Positions 1 to 12,400 of a stretch of 64,000 nt of DNA are shown here, piece by piece. The stretch spans positions 412,169 through 476,168 of the forward strand of contig VYZI01000237.1 in the NCBI GenBank assembly GCA_013397695.1, given 5' to 3'. This DNA comes from Centropus unirufus (lineage: Eukaryota; Chordata; Aves; Cuculiformes; Centropidae). The notes beneath the pieces were generated by a model. It did not search any database. It saw only the letters and a list, made by a program, of their open reading frames with translations, and was not told the origin of the DNA. Position numbers and translations under genes: made by a program. Numbering within the stretch: position 1 is the stretch's first letter; each line of letters starts with the position of its first letter.

Positions 1-1629
1 AACTTGCACAGCAGGGGGAATTCGAAGAAGATGGAAATGCAATTATCCACACTGAAATTCAGCCAAAACACCGAGTACCATACTCACTCCTGCTGAACAA
101 AAATTAAAGAGCATCTTTAGTGATTCCGATCTGCAAAGGCCTGAGGTTTTCCCCTCATTCCATTGGTGGTGCCACCTGCAGCCTTCTGCCTACATCTACC
201 CTGTTGCAGCTCTCACTACCACTTTCAGCATCCAAAATAGCATCCTCATCTTGCAGACAGACAAGCGTGGATGAAACATGACCTGCTTCACCACACCCAG
301 CAGGGCTAACACATGGCAAGTCACAGCTGTAATACCTGAGTATGCCTCTATCTGAAGGCCGGTAGCCCAGAGTTACGATGATGACTTGGAAGTTAACACA
401 TTGAAAAACATAAGCTGGTGCTACACTTTGCTACCCATTGTGGAGAGTGAGCGTGGAGCTAGTGTAGCTTCAGCATGTTGTATGTTACTGCAGGCAGTTA
501 TCCTATCAGACAGTAGAAACTGCTTCATGGGCAAGAAATGGAGTGAAAAAAATGAATTGGAAATGGAAGGCTAATACTGAATTATTAAAGTCTCAAATGG
601 CTAGTGGCTGCACAAAGGAGGACGTATAAATTATACAATATCTAGTAAGGGCTTTTTAGTTGGTTTTGTACTGGCAATAGACTCTTCAAGCTTTTAATCC
701 TATGCAAAGTTTTTGGCATTGCAGATGAATATAGCAGATAAATACTGATTTAGAACATTTGGAAAATGGTCTACTGAGTTCTGTATCTTTTTCCTAACTC
801 TTCAGGGGAAAATTACCAGAGTGAAAGAGGACAGCTATGGGAAAATCTCTTCATAAGTTAAATATCTTTGTGCCCATTTTTGAACTGGGCTTTTGAACAT
901 AGTCATTTATTTTTATACTTTTTCGTTACTATTATGTTTTAGTGTTGCAATGTTATTAAAAATAATAATGATGTTTTAGTTAGCTGTGTAAAAATCCAAA
1001 CTTTTCTGAATGAGGCTGTATTTTGAGCCACAATCATGTTTCACAGCAGTGAGTGCTGATTCCAGGGGCTATTGGCATATAAAATGTATTCCAGGTGAAA
1101 GTAAATGCATTTACTGCATTTCATTTCTGCTTAAAAAAATAAAACAGAGGAAATAGTTTGGATTTCCCTACAGAAGAACAAGGTATCTAAGGAGAGCAGG
1201 TAGTGTGCTTGACAGAGCGTGGAATCATTCAGTCCATGTTTCCTCAGGTAGCAGAGGCATCTTTCCTGCCCAGCAGAAAAGAAAGGACAATGCAAGATTG
1301 CATTTTTCTACCACACACCTAAAAGCACAGGACGCATCCTCAGCCTATCCCACATCTGCTCTTTCCTGCAGAGACCCACAGTGCTCCAGCAGAGACCATA
1401 AGTCATCATCAATCTTCCCATATGGATGGAGCTCAAAGCAAAGCGTGAACTGCAGTAAAACATCTGCCAAAAAAAAAACCTGGTAGGAAATGATATCTGA
1501 GCTGAAGTATGCACAGCCCTACATATAAAATATCCTAAAAGTATTGCAAAGATATAGATACTGTGAAAAATTACACTCCACAGTCAAGCCAGACAGACTC
1601 TGAAGTTATAGGCATAAACTGCAGCAGTG

Positions 1630-1813
1630 AAAATATTAAGAAATACCTTTATAAATGTATGGCTGTTTAAGCACTGGAACGAGCTGTCGAGGCAGGTTAT
1701 GGAATTGCTAGCAATGGTGCTATTCAAGGCTGGATTTGACATTGCCCTATTAGGGATGATATACGTGGAGCTAAATCATTTCTGCCATGATGCAACTCCT
1801 TTCCAGCCCAAAT
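1630..1813 (+). mobile_element. Degraded CR1 LINE 3' region
   Basis: The sequence follows the familiar CR1 3' untranslated pattern: AAATATTAAGAAATACCTTT, then TTTAAGCACTGGAACGAGCTG, a GAGGCAGGTTATGGAAT block, and a CCTTTCCAGCCCAAATGA end. Many substitutions show that it is old. The terminal short repeat is not preserved. Identification is by remembered consensus, not by alignment. Confidence 0.65.
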
Positions 1814-2261
1814 GAGCCAAATGTTAACGTGATGTGCATCTATACATACTAAGTACAGGGAATGAAACTCCTGCTCAATGAGATCAACACGCAGAAAAGG
1901 TGCATCCAATAAAGAACCTGAAATAACCCAGTCACAGGAATGAGTAATGCCATGAAAAGGCAGAAAAAATGGAGGCAAGATGTGTTCATATAAATGCATG
2001 AAGCATCTGAAAAGCAAACATTCCTTACTATCTGAACAGTATTTGTGTATTGATTAAGGGTGCTAAACATAGATTCTTAAGTGCAAAATAAAACCATTCC
2101 TTTTAACCTTTAACTTTTTAGCTCAAAACATACTCTCTTCTCTTATGAAACCACCTTTTTTTTCAAAGTATAGTAGAAATGCTTGTAGCAAATTGCAAGC
2201 AGCTGAAATGACAGCTACAAGTCTATCAGCTGCAGATGGAGAGATGAGGAAGTTGTTTTAG
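1814..2261. other. Intronic stretch with nothing recognised
   Basis: AT-rich intron 2 DNA between the old CR1 piece and the CAA repeat. Overlapping short open frames on the minus strand show no recognisable similarity. Confidence 0.6.
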
Positions 2262-2262
2262 C

Positions 2263-2326
<64 letters not shown>
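2262..2326 (+). repeat. (CAA)n microsatellite, about 21 units
   Basis: An uninterrupted CAA trinucleotide run of about 65 bases. It lies in PTCHD4 intron 2 and would read as TTG repeats on the transcript strand. Confidence 0.97.
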
Positions 2327-4104
2327 GCACAACTGCATTTGGAAACTTCACTTTGAACTAATGGGTAAATTGAGCTCCTCGTAGAGCCAGAAGGACGAGT
2401 TTAGGTGGCTGTTCTCAAGCAACAAACTCAACCATTGCCTTCTGTATTTGCTCTGTCATTATGGAGGATCTGGTAGTGATGGTCTGTGCTTGGGCAATGG
2501 TCCAAGGTCGAATACTTCGACCAGCAGATCTGCAGACCTACCTCCTGGGGTGGAGCAATAACCCTAAGGAATTATATTTGAGTTGGTAAGAAATCTTGCC
2601 TAAGTTAGAATTCAATGTGTGAAGGGTTCAAGTTAGGGATGCATATGTACTCTCTATACATACATGGCTATGTATCCTAGAGCTTATGTATACAAACCTG
2701 AGAAGTCAAAGTCTAAACAGTCATCCTGTCTTTTTCAGAGATGGATAGGATCTTCCAGGATGTCAAGTGCAGCTCACCCCAAAGATGTACTAAGTTATGG
2801 TCCAAATGACTTTGGAGTTACCTGTTTTTATTGGCTGCAAAGATTGTGTCACTTCAGTTAAGGGAGAAACGCTTGGGACACCTGAAATCAGGTGCTACAA
2901 ACTGTTTATTTAGGACTAAGGCTGTCCATGCCTCTTTTTGCAGCCCTTTTTGCTTGTTTTGAGAAGACTCAAAGGAGACATCCTCTTCTGACCTGTACTG
3001 GAGAAGAGAAAGACTTCCCCAGTCCTGTTGCCTCTCTCTAACAATGACATCGGTGCAGGGTCAGACTGCTTGGTGCGGGTGTAACACAATCCCAGACAGC
3101 TTTATGTTTTCTGCTCAAAATCCAGGAAGGCTCAATCTGGGGTGGCTGCCCTTTCCTAGAGAAATGAGAAAACCCTGTGCACCTGGGAACAAACTTAGTA
3201 AGGAGTATATCAGGTTATGGGAAAAGCAACCTTCAGATATGAAGAATGTCTAAATCTACTCATACAAATGATCTTTGCTATGTGCCCATACAAATAAGAC
3301 CTGTTAACCAATTTAAAAATGTTTAAACACTTTTGTGTCTTTTTATATATATTTTTTTCTCCTGATGCCCTATGTATTTTATTGTTATTCCTATTTCCCG
3401 CTATAAAAGTCAAGATGGAACATTTTCTAGTTATGGACAAAGCTTTTCCAAATACTTAATGATCTGCTGAGTGGGTGGAGACATGAACTGCCGTAACATC
3501 TAAATTGACAGATTCACTGTATTTCTAAGGCATGGAGTGGTGGTGGCTCATGCCAGTAGGGCTCTTTGCTCTGAAGGGTCATTCTCTTTCTCCTCATACA
3601 GATAGGACATGATCTGATTACATGAAATTCATGTGGGATTTATTTACTGCTGTATCAAAAGGGCAAAACCAAAGTCAGAGTGTTGAAATATTTCTAACTT
3701 GCAGCTTTAATCAGAAAGTCCATTGCTTGAATAAAAGGTTAGAAATAATGCGATACTTCATGTACAGGTAAACGAGTACGCACTTTAACACTCACATTTG
3801 TCTTCTGAGGTTTTAAAAAAATAATTTCCTCATCTGCACTAGGACATTTTTTACTGCAATTTCCCACATCTCTACCTCTAATGGTAATATTGTGACATCT
3901 AAAATTTACTTAGAGGTGACCACCAGCCATTATTTTAACAACTGCCAGCTAAGAGAGGTTAGATGGCTTCTCCCTGAAATGCTAATTACAGCCTGGAGTC
4001 TTGTCTGCTTTTGCCTTGTTTCCTCCTTCTATTTGAATAACTCAGGGAAGAAGTAACTGGGAATTCTAGCAGAAAATTCTGTGCTGTAGGTATAATCTAT
4101 GGAA
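2327..4104. other. Intronic stretch with nothing recognised
   Basis: Unique-looking intron 2 sequence. I recognise no exon, repeat family or RNA gene. Confidence 0.6.
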
Positions 4105-4425
4105 TCCATAGACTCACAGACTCATAGAATGGTTTGGGCTGAAAGGGACCTTAAAGATCATCCAGTTTCAACCCCCTGCCACAGGCTGGGGCACCTCCCA
4201 CTGGACCAGGCTGCTCAAAGCCTCATCCAGCCTGGACTTGAACACCTCTGGGGGAGAAGAAATTCACGAAATCCTGGACAACCTGGGCCAGTGTCTGACA
4301 ACCTTCACAGGAAAAAACTTTCTTCCTAATGTCTAATCTAAATCTCCCCTCTTTCAAGCTTGAAACTATTACCCCTGCTCCTAGCCCTCCATTCCTTGAT
4401 AAAGAGCCATCTTGCACTCTTATAT
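4105..4425 (-). mobile_element. CR1 LINE 3' end, 5'-truncated
   Basis: The plus strand begins CATAGAATGGTTTGGGCTGA and continues through a CACCTCCCACTGGACCAGGC block and CTCATCCAGCCTGGAC to TAATCTAAATCTCCCCTCTT. This is the reverse complement of the avian CR1 3' end, so the element lies on the minus strand. The terminal ATTCTATGAGTCTGTGAG-type short repeats are visible at its 3' end near 4105-4130. Divergence is moderate. Confidence 0.9.
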
Positions 4426-7400
4426 CAGGCATAGCTTTACTCATGGAAACAGGTAAGATACTGCTTCCTAAAGGTTTTGTATCTCTTTAGTACACTGGTA
4501 CTAACAGTATCACGATTGGTGGTAGCAGTAATAATATTGCAAAGTATTGAAGGGCATCCATTGAACTTAGTGTTCTCTAAAGACTCCAGGAAAGAGTCAT
4601 TCCCATGAAGATCTTATGGTCAAGATGGTCTGGACTCAAAAAGGGCAGGAAATATTTCTTACATCTACTGTGAACTCAGACATTTAAGAAATATATACAA
4701 AAAGCATGATTACATTCTAATTATACTGTATATACATCTTTAACCTAAGATTTCTGCTAATCTATATAATGAGGTACTTAATGGACTTGCCAAAAAAAAT
4801 TACAGTGTAAAATGATGTAATTAATACACCTGCATTTAAAAATATACATTCAGATCCTCAGCTAAGTTAAATCTTTATGTCTCCAATGATATCTGTATGT
4901 TTTGTGCATTAAAAGGCAAATCATGGGAGCAATAATGTCTCAATTATGTACTTAACCTTCTGGTTATATTAATTAGTGATGATTAGGCATGGGAAACCGT
5001 AATTATGTCACGTACATAACATGCCTTTGAAATTACATTGTGAATCCAAACACAAAAGGCAGACGTGAACATCTAACTGGGTCCATTTCCGACACATAGA
5101 GAAAACCTGAAACTCAATGATTTCATCCTCTATCTCCCAACTGAAACACATCCAGTGGTCATAGCTCTGCTGGTGTCAAACTTGCAGAAGAAACTGAAGT
5201 CTGTATTTTCCTCAGAAGATAAATCTGAGATAGAACTGTCCCATATTCTCACTTCACATGGTGGTTACTAAAATCCTTCTTAAAAAAACGAAAGAGACAA
5301 CCCCCTCATCCAAATCTATTTCAATTCCTAAAGGAGGAAACTATAGAAGAACCTTTTCTCTAAGTCACCACATTTGTCTGAGGGATGAACAGCTAAAAAT
5401 CAGTACCTCTTGCTCCTGTTTGCTGGCAGGAGATGCTGGCAACCAGGGTATTATTTGCACAGTATCTTTCAGAAGAGTTATTCCTCACTGAATCCAAAAA
5501 CACAATAGTAAACACTGTGCTGGGGAAACTGGTTTTTCTGAAGCAGCTGTCTGCAAAGGTTGCAGTATTGGGAAGAGGTAGTCAGAGCAAGTAGTATTTT
5601 CCACCATTGTCCTCATGCCTAGCTTAGGACTGAAGTTTCTCACCTTTCAAGGGTGAAGAAGAGAAAAGCCAGTCAGAGCTAACGCTCTTCTCCCAGTACA
5701 AGAGAGATATGCTTTTTTTTTCCCCAGCAAACATTCCCTCACAGCAGGAATACGGGAAATAACTAATGGGTAGGTCATTCAGTCCAAATTTAGAAAAATA
5801 TTAAAGTTTCGATTTATAGGGGCTTCTATCACCTACTGAAACCCACTGAAACTCTACACTGAATTAGGGGTTATGGACCTAAACTTTTGTACAATCCAGA
5901 CTTATTCCTGTCATTCAGATGGCAAAATCCTGCCATCTCTGCAGGAAGAAAGGACAAGGGCAGAAGAACATCACAGAATTTCCATTAAAATGAATCCTTT
6001 GAAAAGTGAATGTCAGAAGATGCTGTTTATTTCTGACCAAATAAATATATTTTTAAATGGACATTTGGCGAACGTCAGGAAAAAATCTTCCAAAGTTAGG
6101 AGTTGCTAGAATTAAGGTTGCCTGTGTATTCTGCCTTGCATTGCACTTGCAGACACTTTATGGCTATTACTGCCTAGATTTTGCTTTTATTGTCCAAAGG
6201 TAGGGAACTTGACTTTGAAAGTCTGACTTCTAAATCTGGCTTTTGTAATTCTGGGACCCTCCATTTTGTGCATCTTCTCATCTGTAATCCTAGATGTGTT
6301 GTTTGAGGTATTGTTTGGTTTTTGCTGTGCTAGCAGCAAGGGGGATTGGCTCAGCATGGGCCACAGTTTCATTTTGCCCCACAGAACCAACAGCCCTGGA
6401 GGAGTCAATGGATCTCTCCTTACGTGTCAGGACACTTGATAGAGAGCCCCACCCTGTGAAGACTCCAGATCTGCGAGGCCCTGGGCATGTCATAGACAGA
6501 GCAAGGTGTTATTAATTGGCACTGTCATTTAAGGGGCTAAAGGCACATGGGACTTTGGAGGATGGAGCCCGGTATGACTTTGGTAAGACATGGTTCCTGT
6601 TTTTTAGTTCATCAAACCATAAACCTGTTACCTAATATTTACCAGCAGCAGTTTCCAGACATTGCAAGCTGTTCTTTAATCGTATTTCCAATTCAGTTTG
6701 TTATGAATGAGATTTCTGTAGAAGGGTTACTTAAATGTTTTCTTTTTCAACCTGAATTTCATTCTATATGATCCTATACAAGCAACTCTTGCAAATATCT
6801 CACTTCCAGAGAGGTGTTCTTTCTTTTCTTTTCTTTTGTTCTTGGCAGTGGCTGTGACAGGGATGACAGCACAAAAAACAACAGAAAGTTACATACATTA
6901 CTTTTCCTCAGACAGCAAAAAAAAATCCTAGATTACCACAATCCTAGATGGGAAACTGAAACAATCTGCTTTCAGAAACTCCCACCACTGCCTCATTCTG
7001 GGTCTGCAGGGTCTGTATAAATTGAGTACAGCTCTACTGTCATTTCAGTTGATGCCCCTGGCCTGTATGGATGTTGATGCTTTTGAGGTCACCCCTGAAG
7101 CTAAGCTTCACCTACAGGCATTGTTTGAGGAACCTTAGGAGTGATAAATTTGGGACCTGCCAAGCAAAGATGGGTCACTCTTCTCTACAGCTGTCTAAAA
7201 TGGGACACCAGCAGAGGAATAAACAATAGCAGGAAGGTGGTTTACATCACTTCAGTGTTTCCTTGCCTTTATTTCAACTTGCTGCACAAGCAAGGTGGTG
7301 CCATTTGGCAGCACTCATGGATACACACTTCCTGATACCCAACAAAAGGCGGCGTGAGCCCTCCTTGCCTGCTATGATAATTTTCTTCATCCTGTCACAT

Positions 7401-9002
7401 AGACCTTTGTCCTAAGGCCACACCCCTCAATCGGGTTGGGATCCATCCCTGTCACAATCTGGCATGTTCTCTGCATCTCTTGCTGGCCTCTTCTCCCTCT
7501 CAGCACTTTCTTTCCAACAAACCCTCTTATATGGCAGAGCTGTGTGCAGCAGTTGAAGAGTTGGCCCAGGTTAGGCCATTGTGACAACTTAAGCATGCAG
7601 ATGATTAAATTAGAGGTTTTTGGCACACCTTTCTTTATCAGTATTAATGAAGCTGAATCAATCATGCAATTCCTTCAAGTCTTTTGCCTCACTCCTCTCT
7701 TTCCCTTCTTGATCATCCACCTAGGCCAGCTGCTCCAGAGATGCTGAGTGCAAGACCCATGAGGCCATGCCTTGGTCCCCTTGGTCAGAGACACAGATGC
7801 ATTATCAAGAGACAGATAAAATAGGAGGTGGGGAGTTGGAGGATGCATACACCTACAGGGCTTTCACCATGGGGAAGAGCAAGAAAATGTAGGGGGTTGG
7901 AGGTTGAAGTTCCTAGGAAAGATGTAAGCCCCTTCTCCAAACTTTGATTCTAGCTTAAGGCTTTGCATTTTTAGTCATCTTTCACCATAGCAACGAACTG
8001 TGACTAAGTACTACAGGCATGAATGGAATTTAACAATAAAGATGCAGAGTCCTCCCCGCAGGTAAGAATTCCTCCTATCAAAAAGCCAGCATGAAGATTT
8101 TTGGGTCTGGAGTGCCACTGCTGAGATTTTGCATAGGGAGTCATCACTGAGCTTCAGACTCATGATATGGTGAAACTCTGACAAACTTGGATGTGATTGC
8201 ACCAAACGCCGCCTCAGCAAGCTGCTTTGGGCATGTTTCCCTCTCCCTTTGCAACACACCTTCCCAGCAAACTCATTAACAACACAGATGCACTAAAACT
8301 GCTTGGAACAGAAATAAGAACAGCAGGAATGAAAACAATTCTTCTACCAAAAGAGCTAGGTTTTATGTTTGTTCTTTGTCTGCACATTCACCTGCCTGAG
8401 TGCAACATAAAGTAAATCTCTGGAGCTGATCTGGACTTCACAAACCAAGGGATTATGCACTACAGATACTGACAGGTCCCTTTGCTTACATCCTGGTAAA
8501 CACCACGACAGTAATCTCCTCTCTGAGATAAAGTCCATCAATCTTATTCTTACACCAACCTATTCCCCTCTGCCCCTCAGATAGAGCTGGAAGAGAATCC
8601 CTCCTCAGGAAAGATGCTAAAATCCTTCTTTCTTCATCACCCTCCTATTATTCCTTACTCTTTCAGCTCGCCTCCCATCAAAGTCAGGTCAAAACATATT
8701 AATTTTCTGTGCTGAGCTGACTAGTTTTCAATAACAATTTCTCCTTCGTTTTGTAACAGAGATCAATAAAACTGCCCCTCTTTCATATTGGCTAAGATTC
8801 CAGCAACGTCATTTGCTCTTTATTGTTGCTACTGCTTTGCTTTGTTTCCCTTTTTTTTTGGCAAGGCACAGATCAATTTAACAAGATGAAAACGACTTAG
8901 ACTTTCACTCAAGGTAAAATCTACACTTTATAACCCAGGATGTAATTTACAATCCTGTCATTAAGCTCTGTTAATCCTATTATTATGAAGATAAATAATT
9001 AC
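4426..9002. other. Intron 2 next to exon 2, mostly unassigned
   Basis: No coding exon or named repeat is recognised. About 4680-5050 is AT-rich with repeated TAATTA-like words. Several short open frames (for example 7436-7747) have no recognisable protein similarity and are probably chance. Confidence 0.6.
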
Positions 9003-9483
9003 CCATAGCGAAGAAAGGGATTCCCAACAGAGTAGAATTATATTTTCCATCAGTAATGAAAAATATCCCTGCCGCAGTGACACTGGAAATACAGATAGTG
9101 AGTACTCCCAAGAGTCCCAGGAAAGGTTTGCTACGCAGGCAGTCCTTCATGGAGCTCGAGAGGGTAGCAGTCAGGAGAATCAGCATCAGGCTCACCAAAA
9201 TCTTGCCCCTGGCCAAGAGACTGGTCTGGTGGAAGTCCTTCCAGAGGCTAAAGGACGCTAGTGAGTAGAGCTGCAGATCTTGGTGATCCAGCTGCATCTT
9301 GTGCATCAGTTTACAGAATTCACTCTCCCACTTCTCCCCAATGAGGTCCTGGGTGACAGAGCCATACGTTTGGAGGTAGTAAGTGATTTGGATGGCTCTG
9401 GCTGATTTGACTCTCTGGTCCTTGCTGTTTGGCACTTCCATGACCCCTCCAAGCTGGTGGCCAATAAAACTGCTCCTTCCATC
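9003..9483 (-). CDS. PTCHD4: PTCHD4 coding exon 2 (extracellular loop end and first helices of the sterol-sensing-type block)
   Basis: The acceptor reads ctttccctaccag|GATGGAAGG on the minus strand and joins in phase 0 to exon 1, giving NTKLK-DGRSSFIGHQLGG. The exon encodes 160 codons plus one base and ends ATGG|gtaatt, a phase-1 donor. Residues about 201-294 of the joined protein complete the first large extracellular loop, with SKDQRVKSARAIQITYYLQT and LIGEKWE as conserved landmarks. Helix 2 is about 295-312 (ILVSLMLILLTATLSSS). It is followed by MKDCLRSKP and helix 3 at about 321-343 (FLGLLGVLTICISSVTAAG). Then comes the family signature GKYNSTLLGIPFFAMG, with an NST sequon. These helices begin the block homologous to the sterol-sensing domain of Patched, Dispatched and NPC1. 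No frameshift or stop is present. With exon 1 this gives about 360 of the roughly 850 residues usual for the family; the rest lies beyond the left edge. Confidence 0.95.
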
Positions 9484-12400
9484 CTGGTAGGGAAAGTAAA
9501 AGAGATGAGCATTTGGTTATCCTGTGTAAGATGTGACACAGTGACACTGTTTGACTCTACCTTCCCTTTAGAGACATGCCAGGAGCTCGACTCAAAGCCC
9601 ACTGGAGTCAACAGCAGTCATGCCGTTCACTTCAGTGGGATTTGGGACGCATCCCTATTCTCTGCCATAACTCTGATCCCTACTCATTATAGACTAATTT
9701 GCAATTCTATGCTGCATTTCAGGGACTTCCCAGATACCCTTTGCAATCCCAGATGTTCAAGGACTGAAATATAGCATGCAAGCTGCTCATCCTGCAATAA
9801 AGGATTTCTTCCCCACAATTTAACTGTGACAGTCAACAACAAATCTGCAATTACAGAATTATGAAATGTTTGAGATGAAGATCAATTTCTGGAAGATCTG
9901 TAATTTCCTGATACTTTGGAAACGCTTTTAAAAAGTTGGAAATGTACAGAAAATAGAGCCTGGTTCCTCAGTACACAGAGTAAATGTAGGCAGATTCAGT
10001 TTAATGGCTACTCTGGCTCAAGAATAATATAATTAAAATCAGTTATTTTAAATTCTTTATCTGAAATCTTATGGATTTTTATCAGTGACACAGAAGTACA
10101 GATCTACTTTACACCTTGATTTAGCCAGGATTTTACTTTTTATATTTCATGAATGTAAACTTTACTCTGGTCTCTCTAATTTCAGCACATGCTAGGAGAA
10201 AAGATCCTTGATAATTAGTAAAATACACGTCAGGCACACTTGGGATCAGTCCCCATCTGTTTACAGGACCAGACTACTTTTTTCTGTGGATTTATCTGGT
10301 CCCATTTAGGTGGGAGGTTTTAGATCAAACCTAGTTGCAAACTGAGGAAGATGACTCAGTAGATTAGATAAAAATGTCCCAGCACAAGTAATCTTTTTTT
10401 CAAAAACTCTAAACCCAGGGATTAAATCTGTTGCACACCAAACCCCAAGAGTTTGTGCCTTTTTGGGTGTGTAAATGGGATTAAAAGTTCTCAGATTTCT
10501 TTCCTCTTGTATTTAATAAAACCATAAAATTATCAACCCAATTAATACATAAAACATCTTATAGCAGCAAGTTTGCATGAGACAATACTTTTTGCCTAGG
10601 TGCACTACAGGAAATAGAAGCCTGAATTTGGGAGATACTCTACACACACACGGAAGCAGTCATCTGCAAAAGGCCAGAAGCTTTTAGGGAAGACACTTTC
10701 ATCATGTATTAAATCCAGCATTAACCATTTCTAGAAACACCTGTGCTGCATGCAGGTCATTATCTGAAATTGCCAGCCCTGCTCACCATAATGATTCCCA
10801 TTGTAAGAAAAATCAATGAAGCAAGGTACCAGGCTTTATGAAACATAGATATCTTCCAGGATGCCTGCTCACAAGCAAATAAATATCAGAAACTGAGAGG
10901 CAGTGCTGAAAATGTTTTATATACTCACCTTGTTTGTCTCTGGTATGTAAAGGAGGCAATCCTCCCACTGAGAAATTTCTGCCTATGCCTGCTTTCATGG
11001 CAGGAGCTCACACTGTTTTCAGCATTTGCCTGCCACAGCCCAGGGAACGTGACAAAGTGCTTTTCAGAACTTCATTTTTTCGCTATTCCCAGTTGCTATT
11101 TCCCATTGAAATAATGGCTTCTGGCAAGCCATCCTGGCACGAGCTGACATGGAAGGTGATTTGCAGTCTAATGCCAGCTTCTCAAATCACCTGAAGCCTC
11201 ATTGCAAATGTCATATAAGCAGAGACAGCTAGCACAGAGGGGCAGCGGGTGTTGTTTCAACTCCAAAATATCCTCATCTCCTGTATTTGTGTTAGAATCC
11301 TATTTTGAGTCATTCTTTCTTTTTTATTTATTTTTTTTAATTTTTTTTTAAGGAGGGGTCATGCCTAACACGCACTCCAAAAAGTACATTTCCAAGTTGG
11401 TAATTAAGATTTGAGCATTGCAGGCCCTGTTCACATCCAAAGCAACTTTGCAGTGAAAAATCCCCTTTGGCACTGCTTTGAAATTTTTGGGAGAAATGTC
11501 ATATTTCCTCAGTATATATGCAGTGTTGACTTTCAAACGTTTTCAGCCACTGCAGGATACTTCAGCAGCAGAGCTCCAAACTCTGTAAGTCAGGTTTCAT
11601 TGATTCACTATGCAGCACGCACGGCAAGGTTAAGGGAAACTTTGTGATGACCATCTGCCTTCCTCTGCAAAAAGTGCACCAAGTGATGGCAACATTTCAA
11701 AAAGAGGCAACAGAGCAGGCACAAATAAATCATGTACTGCCGTATCTCACATGAAACAGAAGATAACAGCTATTTGTTACACTGATGTACTATTGGGCAT
11801 CCAGCTCGTATGTCAGCAAAATAGAGAGGGAGCTTTCAGATGGAATCGAGGAAATCAGAGATGCTGAATCTCTCGGAGGTTATTTTGTCCATCTCTTTCC
11901 TTCCAAAGGCAGATTGCTTCTTAGCTACACAAGGGTTTTACCGTTGCTGCTTTTATAGCATGCAAACACAAACCTGCCACCACAGCATTTGGAAAAATGG
12001 GACCTTTTCCTAATACAGCTCATAGGTTGTCTTTGCCAAATACTTAAAAAGAGATAAGGGTCCTATTATGCTAGGCAGAGCAGTCACAGGAATGGTTACA
12101 ATCTCAGCAAGGAAGACAGAAGAAAGACGGGAAAAAAATATTCGCCTTCCGCCCATGAAGAGATGAAGTCTGAAGTCAAAGATGAAGTCTTCCTCAGTTG
12201 AAGGCTGAAGTGTGGCAAAAAAAAGAGCCAGTGTTGCCAATATGACTTTCAGCACCTCCCAGAGACCTCCAAGCCAGGGACCTATGTATTTCTTGGTGTC
12301 TTATGGATTTCAAGGGAGATTTTAACCATCACAAATTCTTGTCCTTCAGGACTATCTTGGTGAAAGGGGACATGAACAGCTAAACTTCTGGGCTAAGCCT

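Larger units (their letters stand above)
1..9002 (-). other. PTCHD4: PTCHD4 intron 2 (5' part only)
   Basis: The intron begins with gtaatt at 9002 and continues past position 1. The missing third coding exon, which by family knowledge carries most of the remaining protein, must lie to the left. Contents recognised here are two CR1 pieces and a CAA microsatellite. The rest is unassigned. Confidence 0.88.
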
